From: CAYUET01 sp964443875
GTDB lineage: Bacteria; Auribacterota; JAFGBW01
Length of the DNA: 64,000 bases
Reading direction: 5' to 3'
Assembly: GCA_964443875.1 (NCBI GenBank)
Contig: CAYUET010000005.1
Location: 1 to 64,000, forward strand
The translations under genes were made by a program, and so were the position numbers. Below the pieces are notes generated by a model that worked only from the letters and a program-made list of their open reading frames with translations, made no database searches and had not been told where the DNA came from. Positions within the stretch are counted from its first letter, which is position 1, and every line of letters starts with the position of its first letter. This document shows, piece by piece, positions 43,803-54,155 of this stretch.

Positions 43803-46800
43803 TTATCCCTGAGTCACAGCCGACGCCTGTTCAAGTTTATTGGTGCCCACATTCCAGGGGTCATATACAAATTTCGTGCTTAAGTCTTCAAGCAGAGATT
43901 TTAAGTCAACCGTCAGGGAAACCTTGGCTGAAGAAGCCACTTTTCCTGTCTTGGGATTTAAAGTCTGCCCCAGACTGATGATTTCAAAAGAACTGCCTGC
44001 AAACTGGATGTGAGGAAGCATTTTTTCATAAATATTGCATTTAAGCTGGGCAAATTTACATCTCTGCTCTTCAAGCTCAGATCCGCTCCCTATGGTTGCA
44101 ATAACGCCCTTATCGTCTCCGGTCACAGGGAAAATTCTCTTTTGATTTGCATCACCTGTACTGTCGTCTTCACTTAAGAAGTCATAGGTTAAAAGATCCC
44201 CGGCATCTGTAAAGGAATGTTTTTTAATATCCCTTGCCGTCAGAATGTCTTTTATTACTTCATTGGCTGCAGTTCTCTGAAGCCCTGAAACGCCCGAGTC
44301 AATAGCATCCTGAAGACCCGGAATTCTTAAAAGAGTCTCAATAGGCGCTGTATTAATATTTACATTTCCCACCTTGTCCTGAGGAACAAGATATATATTG
44401 ATTTTTTTGAAATCCATGCTCTGAGTGACTTTATTAATCACTTCCTTTACGCTGGAACTGTCTGAAGCAATATTGGTCACAACGCTGTCTGAATCCGGAT
44501 TGGCTACAAGGGTAATTTCCAGGGAATCATCCACATTAAAAAACTCACCTCCGGAAAGAGGAAGAAGCTGCACCATTTTATCCGAGGTCAAAGCCTGACC
44601 GTTATCAACCTCGATCTGATCGATATTATCCAGGTAAGTACCTCCGGCCTTAGTCACGATTTCAGGATCAATTTTGGAAGATGCATCAAGGGTATTGAAG
44701 AGGGACATGCTGGGCAGAATGATGACGGATTTGAAAGCATTCCAGTCCTTATCTAGCCCGGTGATATAGATCCTGTATTTACCAGGATAAAAAACCTTTT
44801 CATCTCCGACGCATTTAAACAGATAATTGATACCCCAATGATTCTTATCAAAAACGGTTGAGACTTTAATGACACGGGGATTGCTGTCTGCGCTCTCTCC
44901 GACCAGAGTCCCTGAAGGAACAGGATCAGGATAAAGCATTTTTGTCAGCACTCCAAGATTCAGAACGCTTCCGTCAACGGAAGTTCCTGAAAAAATCTTC
45001 TGCTTCTGCAATTTTGTAAAATATTGCAGGGAGCTTTCCAGTCCGTCCACAAACGAATTCGTGTAGGAGTCAGACAGAAGAGGATTGTCATTTAAACCCG
45101 CATTTTCAATACCCGGGGCAGGAACGCTGCAGAGCTCTGAAATGGAACTTAAAGGTGCATCCTTAATATAACAGTCATGCGTATTAAAAGTGGTCAGGCG
45201 GTGAGTTGTCCTGTCAAATCCCTTATGCTGTAGATCATAAAAGGCATAGGTTCCGGTCTTATCCGTACTTTCAGAATCCCCATAATGAAAAGTTGCCTGA
45301 ATTCCCTTGAGCTCTTCCGCCCAATTCTGAATGTTGTCACTCAAACTGACAGAACTCATAAAATCCCTGAAATTAAGATGAGGATTCTGATGATCGTCCG
45401 CTTCATAATCCGTGCATCCCTCAATATGATTGAACCGGTAATTGCTCTGGCCGGGCGAGCCTGAGGCTGTCAGAATAAAGTTCAGATTCTTATACAGAGG
45501 GCCGGGGCCGGCTTTATAAACTTCAATATGGGGTTCCCAGTACCGGGATGAAAGCTGCGCAATCAATTCCGCACTGGTCACTTCATTTTTTTCTCCGCCT
45601 GCATCCTCTTCAAAGGGATTTAAGGGATTCAGAGAAAGGGCTCCGTCTTTTTTCAGACTTAAAAAAGAATAAGCCTTTCCTCCGTAAGAGGAGGAATCAT
45701 TTTTAATTTTCTCAAAATAAATGGGATAACCCGGTTTTGCGTTCTGACGCCCCTTATAATTAAAGGAATCGGAAAAGGGCTCGGGATTTTTAACAGTTCC
45801 GGGAGCCGCTTTTCTTAAAAGCAGTGGATCTGTAAAAAAGGTAGAGAGTGCAACCGAACGATTTCCCCACCAGTCACGTGTAGGATCTTTTTCATAACTG
45901 TCATATTTTCTGTCGGAAGCAGAATAGCCGCTTGAAGGATCATAATAACGTTTATAGTACACCTTATTAATCACATCCCTGTCCAGAACTGCCCTGTCTG
46001 CAATATTATAAGCTTCGGACGGCAATGAGGCTGAAACTTCACCATCATATGTGTGCCTGTCTGATGTTTTATCATAGCCGCAAAGCCACTCCATTTCACT
46101 CGCTAAACCAAAGGAAATGTGATGATCCTCTCCATAGGTCTGTGAAAACGGGGCAGCACCCTTAATCACGTAAGACCCGCCCGATTTAGAGGCCCGGGGA
46201 AGATCTCCGTCTCCGTCAGGTTCAGTAAAAATCTTCCCTGCAACGGACTCCAGAGAGTAAATTCCCTTGCCGGTGGTTCCTGCAGAAATCTTTACCTTTT
46301 CATCCTTGGGGGCCATGAGAGTTAAAACAATTCGGTCCGCATCATCTCTGAAATGCAGAGGATTAACCCCTGTATTCTTGTGATATTGGAGATAGGCTTT
46401 CTTATCAAACTCAATGGAATCTTTTCCGACTGCTCTTATCCCTTCTTCACTGTAAGGAATGTTAAAAGTCTTAACAAGATTAAGTTCGCTCTTTGAAAGA
46501 TAATTCCAGATATTGGCGGTATTGATATCATACACGGCTGCCGTGTTTTCCTTAACTATTTCCTTAAGTTCACGAACCACATGGAAGCGAACCGGTACAA
46601 AAGCCCAGGCCATATCTTCAATATCATTTCCGTCATCCGGATCTTTATCTTCAAAAATCTTATCCCCATTATTGTTAGGAAAAAAGTTTAAGGTAGTCCC
46701 CAAGATATCGCCTACCCCTCCTGCAGGTACAGACGAATGTGTATCAATCACATTCCCCTGTACTGAATCTGTGGCATGTAAAAAGGCAGCCCTTTTTTCA

Positions 46801-49800
46801 AATAATTGAAAAAGAGAATTTTCATTGTCAACGATTATACCAGTATTATCCTGAAGGGTAAATTCTGATAACCATGGAAAATGAACATAAAATTTAGTAT
46901 CTGTCGGTGAATACTGTGCTGCCCCGCCTTTTGAGTCCTCTTTATAAACAGGGTAGGCTGGATCATCACCAATTTTAAAATTCAATACAACTTCAATATT
47001 GGAAGGCCATACTTTTTTCATTAATACTATTTTTTCACTAACTCCAGCTTCTTTGTTGTCTGAATTAAAATAATTATATTTCCAGGTTTCCGCATTAACC
47101 AGTTCATTGGATTTTTTTTCATTCCATTTCCCTGATTTCCCCGTCCACCAAAAACCTCCATGTGCGTTCTTAATCTTTTTGATATCATCCCCAAAAACAG
47201 GAAGCATTAATGAAAGATATCTATTGATAAGATTCTCATCGCTTATAGTATTACGGTCATTTTGTAAATTTCCCCATTCAGCCTCTTCTTTAAGAAAAAT
47301 TTCAGAAGAATGATAGGGCGTAAAAGGATTATCATTAGTTAAATTTTTCCTAATCCAATCAGGATCAATCCCACTGCCGTCTTTTGACCTAAAAGCCACA
47401 GAAAATTGTTTTTTATTTCCGTGATAGCTATCTGAATCTGAATTGACTTCAAACACATTGCACCAGTTTACTCCTCCGGACTTTTTGAATGTTCCATAAA
47501 CCAGATTATAGGTTTCATAATCAATATTTCCGTAATCTAGTGATTTCCAAGGAATGGTTGAAGGGAGAGTTGCTTCTGTTTCATTCGGTTGGAACACATT
47601 CTTCCGAAGTTTAAAACCGTTTGCTGATACTCCATCCTGATCCACAGGAACAAAATAATTAGCATCCCCTTTTTCTGAGGTAAGAGTTTCCTCGGTCAAT
47701 TTATTGGAAGGTGAAAGCCATACCTTACCAGGCTCCATAGCAGGCGCTTCCTGGGAAGTCAGCATTTTGGAGTACCCTAAAGCGATATCACTTGAATTTT
47801 CAAAAACATAAGGAGAAAATACATTATCCGTATAGGAGAACTTGATCGTACTGCCATTGTCAACAGCAGTCATTCTCCCGTTTGCAATCACAGCATAAGG
47901 CAGGGTTGACTGCCCCTCACCGGCTGAAGCCAGGGTAGTGTCGGATAACAGTATATAATCAGGACGCCCTATATCATAGGTTGCAGCACTGTTGGAATAA
48001 TCAAAACCCGGATTGATATAGCTGAATTGAACCGGAGCACTCTCTGAAGTGTCTTTGAGTGTTAATGCCTCATAGGGGCTCTCAGGACCCAGGAGGCGAT
48101 AAGAGCCATCTGGCATTTTCTTATACTGTTCGACTTTCAGAACCCATCCGTCGAGGTTAACCGGTTTAGAGGACCCATTAAAAAGTTCCACATATTCGCC
48201 TGCATGAGACTCATTGGCCACCCTGTTCTCCAGACGCTGATTTCTGAAAAAGATAAGCTCATTTTTTGCGTCAGTGGAGTTAATAACCCCTCCGTAATCC
48301 TTTGATAAGGGATAAAGCTTAAGATCCACAGGATTGTCTGATTCCAGATAATTGTAAGTTTTAGCTACATGATATTCTTCAAGGGTTGAATAACCTGAAA
48401 CATTTTCTCTGTAGGTATCCGTCAGAGAAGTGGAATAAAGCTGCTGACTGACCACCATTTCCTTGATTTCCACATCCACCTGATCGCCTTTAAGCCACTG
48501 AGGTCTGCCGACAATGGCATGTTCGCGGCCAAAACCCGATAAATCCGTATTACTGTTGTAAGTGGTTCCGCCGATTTTCAAAGATTCAACCCCCACGGTA
48601 TAATTGGGCTTGTCTTCTTCGCTTGCCTTTTCAGACATATTGAAACGTGCATCCGCCATATCTACAAGCCTGAACATGAATTTAAGCTTGCATTCCTTTC
48701 TGGGGAAAACGCAGAGATTGGTGAAATACTCCTGGGAGGCATCTGAAGCCTGAAGATGAGGATTGCCATCTGTCTCCGTTGTGCGGACCTGAAGCCAGGA
48801 AGGAAGATTATCATATTTCATCCAGGCAGGAACCCCGACCGAATAAAACCAGAGATAATCATCGTCTTCATCTTTCCAAGTTTCATCCTTGAAGTATGAT
48901 TCCGTCTTATTTTTAGCCATATGCGCATTATCTTCAGCAAAACCATTGGTATTGATACAATAAAACATTCCGATCAGTTCATCTTTCGGCTGACCGGCTT
49001 CATCAGTTCCGGCACCTTCATCGTACATAGCCATTTCAATCACACGCGTTCCGAAAGGATAGGGAACCGAATATTGACCTTCAGACTGAACAGGAAGATT
49101 TTTCTTCATATTATTCACACGATCAGAAAAATCTGTGGCCCCAGTGCCATACTCAACCGCAACATTTGTTTTGTCAGCACCCACATTCATTTTTGGATTC
49201 AACACCCATTCCGGCGGAGTTTGATCTTTAGCCACAATAACAACGGTGTCATCCTTCTCTATAGCAGGATAATCCTTAAACATCTGTCCGAGGGTTTTAT
49301 TCGCTCCAGTCCAATCGACTGTCTTGATATTATATTCTGAAAATTTATTACAGAAGGATTCGGAAATCGAGGAAATGATTGTTGAATTCTGGATATCTTT
49401 CATAGAACCATCACTCTTTGAAACCCATTTTTCCACAACAATATCCGCATTGGAAGTATCCACTTCATAAAAACTGTTTGTAATTTTATTAAAAAGCTGG
49501 CCTGCTCCTGATTCCGTATCCGAAGAGGTGGCTTTGGCAGTGACTTTCATTTTTACCCATACCTGATAAGGGCCTCCGGGGTTGCGGATCTCAATGGAAT
49601 TGCCGCATTTTACAGCTAAACCCTCAGACAGATCCTCAACGCCTGAAAGCTCAATCTTCTGCAGTTCCACATCCGCTCTCTGCTGTTCGGCAATATAGGC
49701 CTGCTCAACAAGCTTAGCCCCTGAAGGTTTGTAGAAATATCCTGTTTCAGAACGGTTTTCCGAACTTGTCATCACCAGAGCGGCATAATTTTTTGTTGCA

Positions 49801-51113
49801 CCTGAAAAAGTATAGGCCTGCTCTGGCATGACCATGACCTCAGAAATGCGAATTCCCTCCTGTCCCATAAAAATATCCGTGGGAAGAATGGCAGAACTTC
49901 CGGTTTTTAAACCATAGGGATCCAGACTATCAATTTCTTCTTCAGACCAGTTAAACATACTTAACACATTGGGAATATTGTCCACATCGGTGTAGTCATC
50001 AAAATTGGCTGCAATTTTTCCGTTTGTTTTCTGAAATTTCAGGAGAAACTCCGCTGACTGATCTGAATAAAGAGATTGATCTTCATTCAGATACAACAGA
50101 AAATCTTTTCCATCGATCATATTCAGATTAAGGGTGCGGCTTGAATTGGTTGAAGCAGTGGTATACGTGGGTTTCGTTAGAGTACTGGATCCAAGAACAG
50201 TATTGATATTCATCAGATCGGTTGTGTTGTTCGTCAGAAGGGTTGACAATTCAGAACGGTCAACGGTTTTAGCCTGGGAAGCAATATCATCCAGACCCTG
50301 AGTGCCCAGGGAAGACTGAAGATTGATAAGAGAAGCCTGATCCTTGGCCATAACGGCAAAACGGCCGACAAATTCAGACTGCTCATTTTTTACTGTATGC
50401 CAGTTTGCGTCCTTCTGCTCAAAATTGCCATAATTTTCTGTAAATTCTCTGGCAGACATCTTTCCGTCCTGTGTCTTAAGAACACAGGCGGCATAAAGCT
50501 CAGGGAGGCTCAATTCAGTACTTTTTCCGGGATAATTACTCACATTACGATAATTATTGACTCCATCAAGATCCACATCAAAGGATACGTCTGAGTCATT
50601 CTTATTAAAGGAAACATTTAATCCATATTTATCTGCCCATTGCTTCAAAACTGTTTCAATCCGTGAAGGAAGGTCAGCACTAATTTCTTTCAGAAATGGA
50701 AAAGTCTGATCATCAGAAAAATCAACCGATCTTCCTGCAAGCAGATAAGATAAAGCAGTCTGAAGCTTATTGAAATCATCGCTGTTGATTTTCTGGTCTA
50801 TGGAAGATTCCGGCGTGACGGTCCCATTTTTCAACTCTTCAGCACTGACTGATTTTCCCGCCTTATTCATCTTCGCTGCAACAACCTCAGGCACAACCAG
50901 ATCAAAATACTCCCGGATGGCACCCAGCATCAAATTCGCACCCGAATCCGCAAAACTCTGGGCTGTAACATTATGCACGTACTGCCTGGTGGTCTGCGTA
51001 GCCGTAGTACTGAAAAAAGCAAAAGACCCTGCCAGAACACCCAGCATCAGAATTGTACCAAGGGTAAGAATCAGTGCTATACCCTTCTTCGAATTGTTCC
51101 ATTTTCTTCTCAT
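43803..51113 (-). CDS. Giant GspK/PilX-like pseudopilin with lamin-tail-like domain
   Basis: 2436 residues. The N-terminus is prepilin-like: basic MRRKWNNSKKG, then IALILTLGTILMLGVLAGSF as hydrophobic helix and ADSGANLML after it. Near the C-terminus (about 2250-2330) is the GspK helix-hairpin-helix region: GNVNINTAPIETLLRIPGL, then TARDIKKHSFTDAGDLL. GspK is the tip minor pseudopilin of type II secretion, normally about 330 residues; the middle here is expanded about sevenfold. A segment near residue 970 (AGEYVELFNGSSKPVNLDGW) matches the lamin-tail fold found in bacterial surface proteins. The rest is acidic, aromatic and Asp/Ser/Tyr-rich without obvious repeats. AAGGA precedes the ATG. No other secretion gene is nearby. 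Confidence 0.8.
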   Translation of the reverse strand: MRRKWNNSKKGIALILTLGTILMLGVLAGSFAFFSTTATQTTRQYVHNVTAQSFADSGANLMLGAIREYFDLVVPEVVAAKMNKAGKSVSAEELKNGTVTPESSIDQKINSDDFNKLQTALSYLLAGRSVDFSDDQTFPFLKEISADLPSRIETVLKQWADKYGLNVSFNKNDSDVSFDVDLDGVNNYRNVSNYPGKSTELSLPELYAACVLKTQDGKMSAREFTENYGNFEQKDANWHTVKNEQSEFVGRFAVMAKDQASLINLQSSLGTQGLDDIASQAKTVDRSELSTLLTNNTTDLMNINTVLGSSTLTKPTYTTASTNSSRTLNLNMIDGKDFLLYLNEDQSLYSDQSAEFLLKFQKTNGKIAANFDDYTDVDNIPNVLSMFNWSEEEIDSLDPYGLKTGSSAILPTDIFMGQEGIRISEVMVMPEQAYTFSGATKNYAALVMTSSENRSETGYFYKPSGAKLVEQAYIAEQQRADVELQKIELSGVEDLSEGLAVKCGNSIEIRNPGGPYQVWVKMKVTAKATSSDTESGAGQLFNKITNSFYEVDTSNADIVVEKWVSKSDGSMKDIQNSTIISSISESFCNKFSEYNIKTVDWTGANKTLGQMFKDYPAIEKDDTVVIVAKDQTPPEWVLNPKMNVGADKTNVAVEYGTGATDFSDRVNNMKKNLPVQSEGQYSVPYPFGTRVIEMAMYDEGAGTDEAGQPKDELIGMFYCINTNGFAEDNAHMAKNKTESYFKDETWKDEDDDYLWFYSVGVPAWMKYDNLPSWLQVRTTETDGNPHLQASDASQEYFTNLCVFPRKECKLKFMFRLVDMADARFNMSEKASEEDKPNYTVGVESLKIGGTTYNSNTDLSGFGREHAIVGRPQWLKGDQVDVEIKEMVVSQQLYSTSLTDTYRENVSGYSTLEEYHVAKTYNYLESDNPVDLKLYPLSKDYGGVINSTDAKNELIFFRNQRLENRVANESHAGEYVELFNGSSKPVNLDGWVLKVEQYKKMPDGSYRLLGPESPYEALTLKDTSESAPVQFSYINPGFDYSNSAATYDIGRPDYILLSDTTLASAGEGQSTLPYAVIANGRMTAVDNGSTIKFSYTDNVFSPYVFENSSDIALGYSKMLTSQEAPAMEPGKVWLSPSNKLTEETLTSEKGDANYFVPVDQDGVSANGFKLRKNVFQPNETEATLPSTIPWKSLDYGNIDYETYNLVYGTFKKSGGVNWCNVFEVNSDSDSYHGNKKQFSVAFRSKDGSGIDPDWIRKNLTNDNPFTPYHSSEIFLKEEAEWGNLQNDRNTISDENLINRYLSLMLPVFGDDIKKIKNAHGGFWWTGKSGKWNEKKSNELVNAETWKYNYFNSDNKEAGVSEKIVLMKKVWPSNIEVVLNFKIGDDPAYPVYKEDSKGGAAQYSPTDTKFYVHFPWLSEFTLQDNTGIIVDNENSLFQLFEKRAAFLHATDSVQGNVIDTHSSVPAGGVGDILGTTLNFFPNNNGDKIFEDKDPDDGNDIEDMAWAFVPVRFHVVRELKEIVKENTAAVYDINTANIWNYLSKSELNLVKTFNIPYSEEGIRAVGKDSIEFDKKAYLQYHKNTGVNPLHFRDDADRIVLTLMAPKDEKVKISAGTTGKGIYSLESVAGKIFTEPDGDGDLPRASKSGGSYVIKGAAPFSQTYGEDHHISFGLASEMEWLCGYDKTSDRHTYDGEVSASLPSEAYNIADRAVLDRDVINKVYYKRYYDPSSGYSASDRKYDSYEKDPTRDWWGNRSVALSTFFTDPLLLRKAAPGTVKNPEPFSDSFNYKGRQNAKPGYPIYFEKIKNDSSSYGGKAYSFLSLKKDGALSLNPLNPFEEDAGGEKNEVTSAELIAQLSSRYWEPHIEVYKAGPGPLYKNLNFILTASGSPGQSNYRFNHIEGCTDYEADDHQNPHLNFRDFMSSVSLSDNIQNWAEELKGIQATFHYGDSESTDKTGTYAFYDLQHKGFDRTTHRLTTFNTHDCYIKDAPLSSISELCSVPAPGIENAGLNDNPLLSDSYTNSFVDGLESSLQYFTKLQKQKIFSGTSVDGSVLNLGVLTKMLYPDPVPSGTLVGESADSNPRVIKVSTVFDKNHWGINYLFKCVGDEKVFYPGKYRIYITGLDKDWNAFKSVIILPSMSLFNTLDASSKIDPEIVTKAGGTYLDNIDQIEVDNGQALTSDKMVQLLPLSGGEFFNVDDSLEITLVANPDSDSVVTNIASDSSSVKEVINKVTQSMDFKKINIYLVPQDKVGNVNINTAPIETLLRIPGLQDAIDSGVSGLQRTAANEVIKDILTARDIKKHSFTDAGDLLTYDFLSEDDSTGDANQKRIFPVTGDDKGVIATIGSGSELEEQRCKFAQLKCNIYEKMLPHIQFAGSSFEIISLGQTLNPKTGKVASSAKVSLTVDLKSLLEDLSTKFVYDPWNVGTNKLEQASAVTQG

Positions 51114-51293
51114 ATTATGATATCCTTAATTAAAGGTTTCTTTATTTTCTTTTTTATCATATATATAGATAGGCATTTATTATGCCATACACTCCTGAAG
51201 ATTTTAAATAAAACTTTAAAAACATAATCTCTTTAAAACAAATCAATTAAAAATTCAGACTTTTTACATTTCTTAACTCTTTTATCTAATAAA

Positions 51294-51331
51294 TTTACTT
51301 TTAGGTAAAAGTTTTTTACTTTTAAGTAAAA
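51294..51331. promoter_or_regulatory. Two tandem palindromes, operator-like, between giant gene and enolase
   Basis: In the 547-bp intergenic region 51114-51660, TTTACTT-TT-AGGTAAA (51294-51309) is followed by a perfect palindrome TTTTACTT-TT-AAGTAAAA (51314-51331). The centres are 21 bp apart, two helical turns, as expected for a pair of dimer sites on one DNA face. The rest of the region is A/T-rich with no gene apart from the predicted eno promoter. Confidence 0.5.
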
Positions 51332-51563
51332 ATGCCAGAATAAATTCCAGATAACACTTTAAAGAAAAATTTTTTACAAATACCCAAAGGCCTGTAGTCT
51401 TAAATCAATTTTTCCAACAGGGGAAACCTACCTGTTTATATTACCCCAAAATCTTGTCTGTTTCAAACTTCAAATTTCGATTTTGATGATAAATGCAACT
51501 AAATTTTTACTGTGCTTATGCTTGCAAAAATAAAATCCGGGATTAACTTTCTGATTTTTCTCC

Positions 51564-51592
51564 TTGATGGATACTCTAAAAATAAATATTCT
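51564..51592 (+). promoter_or_regulatory. Predicted eno promoter
   Basis: TTGATG (51564-51569), 17-nt spacer, TATTCT (51587-51592), about 70 nt before the eno ATG, which has a strong AAGGAGG ribosome-binding site. Confidence 0.5.
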
Positions 51593-51660
51593 ATCTCGAT
51601 TTTATAATCATTCTAATGGACATTCAATTACATTATTTGTTGAAAACCTAAGGAGGACTA

Positions 51661-52914
51661 ATGACAACTATAAGTTCAATTATCGCACGCGAAATTATTG
51701 ACAGCCGCGGCAATCCCACTGTTGAAGTGGATGTTATTTTAGACTGCGGATGCATGGGAAGAGCCGCTGTTCCCAGCGGAGCTTCTACAGGAGAAAGAGA
51801 AGCTCTTGAATTAAGAGATGGAGATAAAAAACGTTTTCTTGGAAAAGGCGTTTTAAAAGCGGTTGATAACATCAACAATATCATCGCTAAAATCCTGATC
51901 GGTGAAGATGCCTTAAACCAGAAAGCCATTGATAACCTCATGATCCGTGAAGACGGAACCGAAAACAAATCCAAACTCGGCGCAAATGCCATCCTCGGAG
52001 TATCCATGGCGGTTGCCAAGGCTGCTGCCAACGCCGTAGGGCTTCCCTTATACCAGTACATCGGCGGCTGCAATGCGAAAAAGCTTCCGGTTCCCATGAT
52101 GAACGTCATCAACGGCGGCGCTCATGCCGACAACAACGTTGATCTCCAGGAATTCATGATTGTTCCGAAAGGCGCAACGACTTTCCGTGAAGGCCTGAGA
52201 ATGGGCGCGGAAGTATTCCACAACCTTAAGAAAGTGCTCCATGAAAAAGGCCTGAACACCGCCGTAGGCGATGAAGGAGGATTCGCTCCGGATTTGAAAT
52301 CCAATGAAGAAGCGATTACTTATATCATCAGTGCCATTGAAAAGGCCGGATACAAACCCGGAAAAGATGTGGCCATTGCTCTGGATGCCGCCTCTTCTGA
52401 ATTTTATGAAAACGGAAAATACACCATTGACGGCAAAGCCATAAGCTCTGAGGAACTCATTGAGTATTACGCCGGACTCTGCAAAAAATACCCCATCTTC
52501 TCCATTGAAGACGGTCTCGATCAGAATGACTGGGAAGGCTGGAAAAAACTGACTGAAAAACTTGGAAGCTCTGTCCAGCTCGTGGGCGATGATCTTTTTG
52601 TAACCAACACAAAAATCCTGAAAAAAGGAATTGACCAGAAAATCGCAAATTCGATTCTCATCAAGGTCAATCAGATCGGCTCCCTGACCGAAACTCTCGA
52701 CGCGATTGAAATGGCTCACAAGGCAGGTTACACCGCCGTCATAAGCCACAGATCCGGCGAAACGGAAGATACCACCATTGCGGATATCGCCGTAGCAAAA
52801 AATGCCGGTCAGATCAAAACGGGATCCATGTCCAGGACAGACCGTATTGCCAAATACAACCAGCTGTTAAGAATTGAGGAAGAACTCGGTTCTGTTGCTG
52901 AATACAGTTTATAA
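51661..52914 (+). CDS. eno: Enolase
   Basis: Interconverts 2-phosphoglycerate and phosphoenolpyruvate. 417 residues. Substrate loops IIDSRGNPTVEVDV and VPSGASTG, metal/catalytic GDEGGFAPDL, SIEDGLDQNDWEGW, catalytic lysine in ILIKVNQIGSLTET and SHRSGETEDTTIADI are complete. Strong AAGGAGG site and followed by a clear terminator, so it is probably monocistronic and well expressed. Confidence 0.98.
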   Translation: MTTISSIIAREIIDSRGNPTVEVDVILDCGCMGRAAVPSGASTGEREALELRDGDKKRFLGKGVLKAVDNINNIIAKILIGEDALNQKAIDNLMIREDGTENKSKLGANAILGVSMAVAKAAANAVGLPLYQYIGGCNAKKLPVPMMNVINGGAHADNNVDLQEFMIVPKGATTFREGLRMGAEVFHNLKKVLHEKGLNTAVGDEGGFAPDLKSNEEAITYIISAIEKAGYKPGKDVAIALDAASSEFYENGKYTIDGKAISSEELIEYYAGLCKKYPIFSIEDGLDQNDWEGWKKLTEKLGSSVQLVGDDLFVTNTKILKKGIDQKIANSILIKVNQIGSLTETLDAIEMAHKAGYTAVISHRSGETEDTTIADIAVAKNAGQIKTGSMSRTDRIAKYNQLLRIEEELGSVAEYSL

Positions 52915-52929
52915 TCCTTCATTATTTTT

Positions 52930-52957
52930 AGAGGCCGGAGTAAATCCGGCCTCTTTT
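52930..52957 (+). terminator. Rho-independent terminator of eno
   Basis: AGAGGCCGG (52930-52938), 7-nt loop, CCGGCCTCT (52946-52954), ending in a T run; 15 nt past the eno stop. Confidence 0.92.
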
Positions 52958-52985
52958 AACCTTTTTAGGAAAAGGAAATCCCGCC

Positions 52986-53630
52986 TTGACTAAGCCAGAT
53001 CCCAAAATTCTTTCCTGGAGTCATCTCTTTAGTTCCAGAAAAGCTGTGAGAAAAAGATATACCTCCATCTGGAAAATCCCTGTTGCCAAAAAAGTCATGG
53101 ATATTTTCAGAAAAAACATCAAGGAAGGATACAATCTTCTGGATGTGGGTGCTTTCAACCGAAACTTTAAAAAAGAAATTGAAAAGCACTATAAAAACAT
53201 CTCCTACAAAAGCATGGATATTGACAGGACTAATTTTCATGATTATTACTCCATGGCCGACATTCAGGAGGAATTCGATGCGGTGACCTTTCTTGAATGC
53301 GTAGAACATCTTCCCCTGGAGGATGGAGCCCAGACTCTTTTTGAAATCTTCCGGGTCCTCAAACCCGGGGGAACACTCCTGATTTCCACACCCAACACCT
53401 ACCATCCCAACCGATACTGGGAATGCACCCACAAGGTTCCTTTCCGTTATGATGAAATCGGCGGCTTGATCGAAATGGCAGGATTCCAGGTGCAGAATAT
53501 CTATCGAATTTATAATGATAATTTTGTGGCCCGCATTTTGAGGCTTCATCTGGCCACTTACCTTCACCAGCTCCTGAATGTGGATTTTGCAAAATCCATT
53601 CTTCTGGTCGCTAAAAAACCCCTGGTTTAG
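52986..53630 (+). CDS. Class I SAM-dependent methyltransferase
   Basis: About 214 residues from an apparent TTG start (AGGAAAAGGAAA upstream). Motif I is LLDVGAFN (near 51), motif II-like YKSMDID, then VTFLECVEHLPLEDG and the type-11 methyltransferase strand LKPGGTLLISTPN. Acceptor unknown; homologues of this type often modify lipids or sugars. It lies just after the eno terminator and 14 nt before acpS, so it may be co-transcribed with acpS. Confidence 0.8.
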   Translation: MTKPDPKILSWSHLFSSRKAVRKRYTSIWKIPVAKKVMDIFRKNIKEGYNLLDVGAFNRNFKKEIEKHYKNISYKSMDIDRTNFHDYYSMADIQEEFDAVTFLECVEHLPLEDGAQTLFEIFRVLKPGGTLLISTPNTYHPNRYWECTHKVPFRYDEIGGLIEMAGFQVQNIYRIYNDNFVARILRLHLATYLHQLLNVDFAKSILLVAKKPLV

Positions 53631-53644
53631 TTTTTCAGGGAACC

Positions 53645-54028
53645 ATGTCCGTAATCGGGGTAGGGATTGATATTGTCGATATTGAAAGATTCCATAAAAT
53701 TCTTTCAAAAGAGACAGGGCACGACTTTATTCACAGGTTTTTTTCTGAAAATGAAATAAACTACTGTGAAAAATTCTCTGAAAAAAGCCAACATTACGCT
53801 GTGCGCTTCGCGGCAAAGGAAGCTTTTATCAAGGCATCAGGACTTGTCCGCCTGGCGCTTAAGGAAATCAGCACCATCAATCAGCCCGGAGGGCAGCCCG
53901 CAATCGATATGACACCCGTCCTCCTTTCAGCTCTCGAAAACCACCCGCCCCTTCACATCCATCTTTCACTGACCCATACGGATCTGAGCGCCTGCGCCGT
54001 CGTAATCCTGGATTCACTCCCCGCCTAA
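53645..54028 (+). CDS. acpS: Holo-[acyl-carrier-protein] synthase
   Basis: Transfers 4'-phosphopantetheine from CoA to ACP. 127 residues, typical. Metal-site GVGIDIVDIERF (6-17), FAAKEAFIKASG (about 56-67) and the C-terminal SLTHTDLSACAVVIL. It follows the methyltransferase gene by 14 nt. Confidence 0.94.
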   Translation: MSVIGVGIDIVDIERFHKILSKETGHDFIHRFFSENEINYCEKFSEKSQHYAVRFAAKEAFIKASGLVRLALKEISTINQPGGQPAIDMTPVLLSALENHPPLHIHLSLTHTDLSACAVVILDSLPA

Positions 54029-54040
54029 CCCCCTTCGCAT

Positions 54041-54076
54041 ATTGCCTCCCGGATATTTGCCGCTTACGTGCAAAAT
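54041..54076 (+). repeat. 36-bp direct repeat, copy 1, upstream of NifA-like gene
   Basis: Begins ATTGCCTCCCGGATATTTG and ends TTACGTGCAAAAT. It matches the copy at 55741-55776 in 31 of 36 positions. It contains TTTGC-N9-GCAAA, an imperfect dyad that could be a protein-binding site. It sits 80 nt before the NifA-like start codon. Confidence 0.7.
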
Positions 54077-54155
54077 TTCGGACAAACTTCCCTCTTGTCT
54101 TATTGTTCAGAATTTATTAAAAATTACAAAAATGTAATCCATAAGGAGTCCCCCC

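Noticed and set aside
52048..52749. 233-codon minus-strand ORF opposite enolase
   Set aside because: Antisense to a highly conserved gene; the sequence reads as a mirror of enolase codons.
52965..53708. 247-codon minus-strand ORF opposite the methyltransferase
   Set aside because: The plus-strand frame has methyltransferase motifs; the minus frame has none.
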